From positions 868,001 through 932,000 of the forward strand of contig JADANN010000433.1 of the NCBI GenBank assembly GCA_018806985.1: a stretch of 64,000 nt of DNA. The letters run 5' to 3'. Under the pieces are notes generated by a model. The model was given only the letters and a program-made list of their open reading frames with translations. It made no database searches and was not told the DNA's origin. Below are positions 60,671 through 64,000 of the stretch, piece after piece. This stretch comes from Angiostrongylus vasorum (lineage: Eukaryota; Nematoda; Chromadorea; Rhabditida; Metastrongylidae). Position numbers and translations under genes: made by a program. Position 1 is the first letter of the stretch, and the number at the start of each line of letters is the position of its first letter.

Positions 60671-63600
60671 TCATTAGACGGTTTTTGCCAATTCCGCTCA
60701 GAAAACGCTGGCATGACGATTCAGTGCACATTTGACGGTTTTTTCCGAATTCCACTCAGAAATGAAGTTTGTCGCGAATTCCGCTCAGAAAATATACATT
60801 TGGCGGTTTTCAGCGCCCATCCAACATTTCTCGTGAATTGGGCTTAGAAAACAGACACTTCGTGGTATTAGCACGCATTTGACGGTTTTTCCGAATTCCG
60901 CTCAGAAAACATATATTTGGCGGTTTTAGCACAGATTTGACGGTTTATGCGAATTCCGCTCAGAAAACATATACTTGGCGGTTTTATCACGCATTTGACG
61001 GTTTTTTGCTAAATCCGCTCAGAAAACGCTAACATGACGATTCAGTGCACATTTGACGGTTTTTGCGAATTCCACTCAGAAATGAAGTTTAGCGCGAATT
61101 GCGCTCAGAAAACAAATATTTGGAGGTTTTAGCACACATTTGACGGTTTTTGCGAATTCCGCTCAGAAAAACGCTGGCATGACGATTCAGTGCACATTTG
61201 ACGGTTTTTGCCAGTTTCGCTCAGAAATGAAGTTAATCCCGAATTCCGCTCAGAAAACACATATTTGGAGGTTTTAGCACATATTTGACGGTTTCTGCCA
61301 TTTCCGCTCAGAAAACGCTGGCATGACGATTCAGTGCACATTTGACGGTTTTTGCGAATTCCGCTCAGAAAAACATATATTTGGCGGTTTTAGCACGCAT
61401 TAGACGGTTTTTTGCCAATTCCGCTCAGAAATGAAGTTAATCTCGAATTCCGCTCAGAAAACACATATTTGGAGGTTTTAGCACATATTTGACGGTTTTT
61501 GCGATTTCCGCTCAGAAATGAAGTTAATCTCGAATTCCGCTCAGAAAACATATACTTGGCGGTTTTATCACGCATTTGACGGTTTTTGCCAAATCCGCTC
61601 AGAAAACGCTAACATGACGATTCAGTGCACATTTGACGGTTTTTGGCGAATTCCACTCAGAAAACGCTGGCATGACGATTCAGTGCACATTTGACGGTTT
61701 TTGCCAATTTCGCTCAGAAATGAAGTTAATCCCGAATTCCGCTCAGAAAACACATATTTGGAGGTTTTAGCACACATTTGACGGTTTTTTCCGAATTCCC
61801 GCTCAGAAAACGCTGGCATGACGATTCAGTGCACATTTGACGGTTTTTTGCCAATTTCCGCTCAGAAATGAAGTTAATCCCGAATTCCGCTCAGAAAACA
61901 CATATTTGGAGGTTTTAGCACATATTTGACGGTTTCTGCCATTTCCGCTCAGAAAACGCTGGCATGACGATTCAGTGCACATTTGACGGTTTTTGCGAAT
62001 TCCGCTCAGAAAACATATATTTGGCGGTTTTAGCACGCATTAGACGGTTTTTGCCAATTCCGCTCAGAAATGAAGTTAATCTCGAATTCCGCTCAGAAAA
62101 CACACACTTCGGGCGGTTTTAGCACGCATTTGACGGTTTTTGCGAATTCCGCTCAGAAAACATATATTTGGCGGTTTTAGCACGCATTAGACGGTTTTTG
62201 CCAATTCCGCTCAGAAAACATATATTTGGCGGTTTTAGCACGCATTTGACGGTTTTTCCGAATTCCGCTCAGAAATGAAGTTAATCCCGAATTCCGCTCA
62301 GAAAACACATATTTGGAGGTTTTAGCACACATTTGACGGTTTTTGCGAATTCCGCTCAGAAAACATATATTTGGCGGTTTTAGCACGCATTAGACGGTTT
62401 TTGCCAATTCCGCTCAGAAAACGCTGGCATGACGATTCAGTGCACATTTGACGGTTTTTTGCGAATTCCGCTCAGAAAACATATATTTGGCGGTTTTAGC
62501 ACGCATTAGACGGTTTTTGCCAATTCCGCTCAGAAATGAAGTTAATCCCGAATTCCGCTCAGAAAACACATATTTGGAGGTTTTAGCACATATTTGACGG
62601 TTTCTGCCATTTCCGCTCAGAAAACGCTGGCATGACGATTCAGTGCACATTTGACGGTTTTTGCGAATTCCGCTCAGAAAACATATATTTGGCGGTTTTA
62701 GCACGCATTAGACGGTTTTTGCCAATTCCGCTCAGAAATGAAGTTAATCTCGAATTCCGCTCAGAAAACACACATTTGGCGGTTTTTAGCACGCATTTGA
62801 CGGTTTTTTCCGAAATCCGCTCAGAAAACATATATTTGGCGGTTTTAGCACGCATTAGACGGTTTTTGCCAATTCCGCTCAGAAAACATATATTTGGCGG
62901 TTTTAGCACTCATTAGACGGTTTTTGCCAATTCCGCTCAGAAAACGCTGGCATGACGATTCAGTGCACATTTGACGGTTTTTCCGAATTCCACTCAGAAA
63001 TGAAGTTTGTCGCGAATTCCGCTCAGAAAATATACATTTGGCGGTTTTCAGCGCCCATCCAACAGTTTTCTCGTGAATTGGGCTTAGAAAACAGACACTT
63101 CGTGGTATTAGCACGCATTTGACGGTTTTTCCGAATTCCGCTCAGAAAACATATATTTGGCGGTTTTAGCACAGCATTTGACGGTTTTATGCGAATTCCG
63201 CTCAGAAAACATATATTTGGCGGTTTTAGCACGCATTTGACGGTTTTTGCCAATTCCGCTCAGAAAACGCTGACATGACGATTCAGTGCACATTTGACGG
63301 TTTTTGCGAATTCCACTCAGAAATGAAGTTTAGTCGCGAATTGCGCTCAGAAAACATATATTTGGCGGTTTTAGCACGCATTTGACGGTTTTTGCGAATT
63401 CCGCTCAGAAAAACGCTGGCATGACGATTCAGTGCACATTTGACGGTTTTTGCCAATTTCGCTCAGAAATGAAGTTAATCCCGAATTCCGCTCAGAAAAC
63501 ATATATTTGGCGGTTTTAGCACATATTTGACGGTTTCTGCCATTTCCGCTCAGAAAACGCTGGCATGACGATTCAGTGCACATTTGACGGTTTTTGCGAA

Positions 63601-64000
63601 TTCCGCTCAGAAAACATATATTTGGCGGTTTTAGCACGCATTAGACGGTTTTTGCCAATTCCGCTCAGAAATGAAGTTAATCTCGAATTCCGCTCAGAAA
63701 ACACATATTTGGAGGTTTTAGCACATATTTGACGGTTTTTGCGATTTCCGCTCAGAAATGAAGTTAATCTCGAATTCCGCTCAGAAAACATATACTTTGG
63801 CGGTTTTAGCACGCATTTGACGGTTTTTGCTAAATCCGCTCAGAAAACGCTAACATGACGATTCAGTGCACATTTGACGGTTTTGGCGAATTCCACTCAG
63901 AAAACGCTGGCATGACGATTCAGTGCACATTTGACGGTTTTTGCCAATTTCGCTCAGAAATGAAGTTAATCCCGAATTCCGCTCAGAAAACACATATTTG
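60671..64000. repeat. ~2.24-kb higher-order repeat of the satellite
   Basis: Markers recur with the same order and offset: TCATTAGACGG at 60671 and 62910, the GAAAAACGCTGGC variant at 61171 and 63413, and GGCGAATTCCACTCAG at 61645 and 63885 (shifts 2239, 2242, 2240). The second copy is cut by the window end. A partly similar block starts at 59653. Confidence 0.85.

Larger units (their letters stand above)
45634..64000. repeat. Satellite array, ~58-bp unit with EcoRI box
   Basis: Over 18 kb of tandem units continuing past the window. Main unit (about 58 bp): ACATATATTTGGCGGTTT, TAGCACGCATTTGACGG, TTTTTGCGAATTCCGCTCAG, AAA. A second type (57 bp) replaces the start with CGCTGGCATGACGATTCAGTG. 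A half unit (29 bp) TGAAGTTAATCC precedes the same CGAATTCCGCTCAGAAA box. The box GAATTCCGCTCAGAAA recurs every 29 or 57-60 bp. Frames up to 173 codons occur on both strands only because the unit is stop-poor. Confidence 0.97.

Noticed and set aside
45634..64000. Many long open frames (up to 173 codons, both strands) repeating RSENIYFGGFSTHLTVF- or MFSERNSQKPSN-like peptides
   Set aside because: They are translations of stop-poor satellite units. Unit length alternates 57/58/59/29 bp so frames break at random, and both strands look equally open.
45634..64000. CRISPR-like repeat/spacer pattern
   Set aside because: The stretches between conserved boxes are themselves repeats of two or three types rather than unique spacers, and the genome is eukaryotic.

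Overview
The window is eukaryotic nuclear DNA, most likely from a nematode of the rhabditid/strongylid (hookworm-like) group. Genes are split by short phase-matched introns with T-rich TTTCAG/TTNTAG acceptors. Three protein families can be pieced together: a worm-type histone H1, a flavin-containing monooxygenase (FMO), and a nematode-looking DM9/DUF3421-like protein. Intergenic and intronic DNA is AT-rich and full of decayed transposons. The organism call is inference from protein similarity and gene structure; no species can be named.

Layout. (1) 2.2-3.9 kb, + strand: a four-exon histone H1 gene with a relic mariner-type transposase in its last intron. (2) 4.4-10.5 kb: tRNA-headed SINEs and wrecked FMO exons (7.8-8.7 kb). 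(3) 11.2-12.6 kb, + strand: an apparently intact five-exon gene with two DM9-like repeats. (4) 13.8-15.2 kb, + strand: a Penelope-like retroelement (PLE) with an intact GIY-YIG endonuclease domain and a frameshifted reverse transcriptase. (5) 16.0-38.4 kb, - strand: one FMO gene of 14 exons spread over 22.4 kb. All intron phases match, and the only break is a one-base frameshift in exon 8. Its introns carry at least five further PLE pieces, SINEs of two families, two copies of a 382-bp foldback element, a LINE reverse-transcriptase scrap, and, on the opposite strand, a dead duplicate of the DM9-like gene. (6) 38.63-38.95 kb: a compound CAA/CTA/CTG microsatellite about 210 bp upstream of the FMO start codon. 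(7) 39-44.7 kb: no recognisable gene, a few SINEs. (8) 44.77-45.63 kb: a degenerate minisatellite that switches strand in its middle. (9) 45.63-64.0 kb, running off the window: a satellite array of ~58-bp units, each with a conserved EcoRI-containing box, showing subfamily turnover from left to right and higher-order repeats (115/261 bp and ~2.24 kb).

The genes are unrelated in function: chromatin linker, xenobiotic or redox enzyme, and possible carbohydrate-binding protein. The window is mainly informative about genome dynamics: a repeat-laden FMO locus with duplicated neighbours beside a large satellite block.
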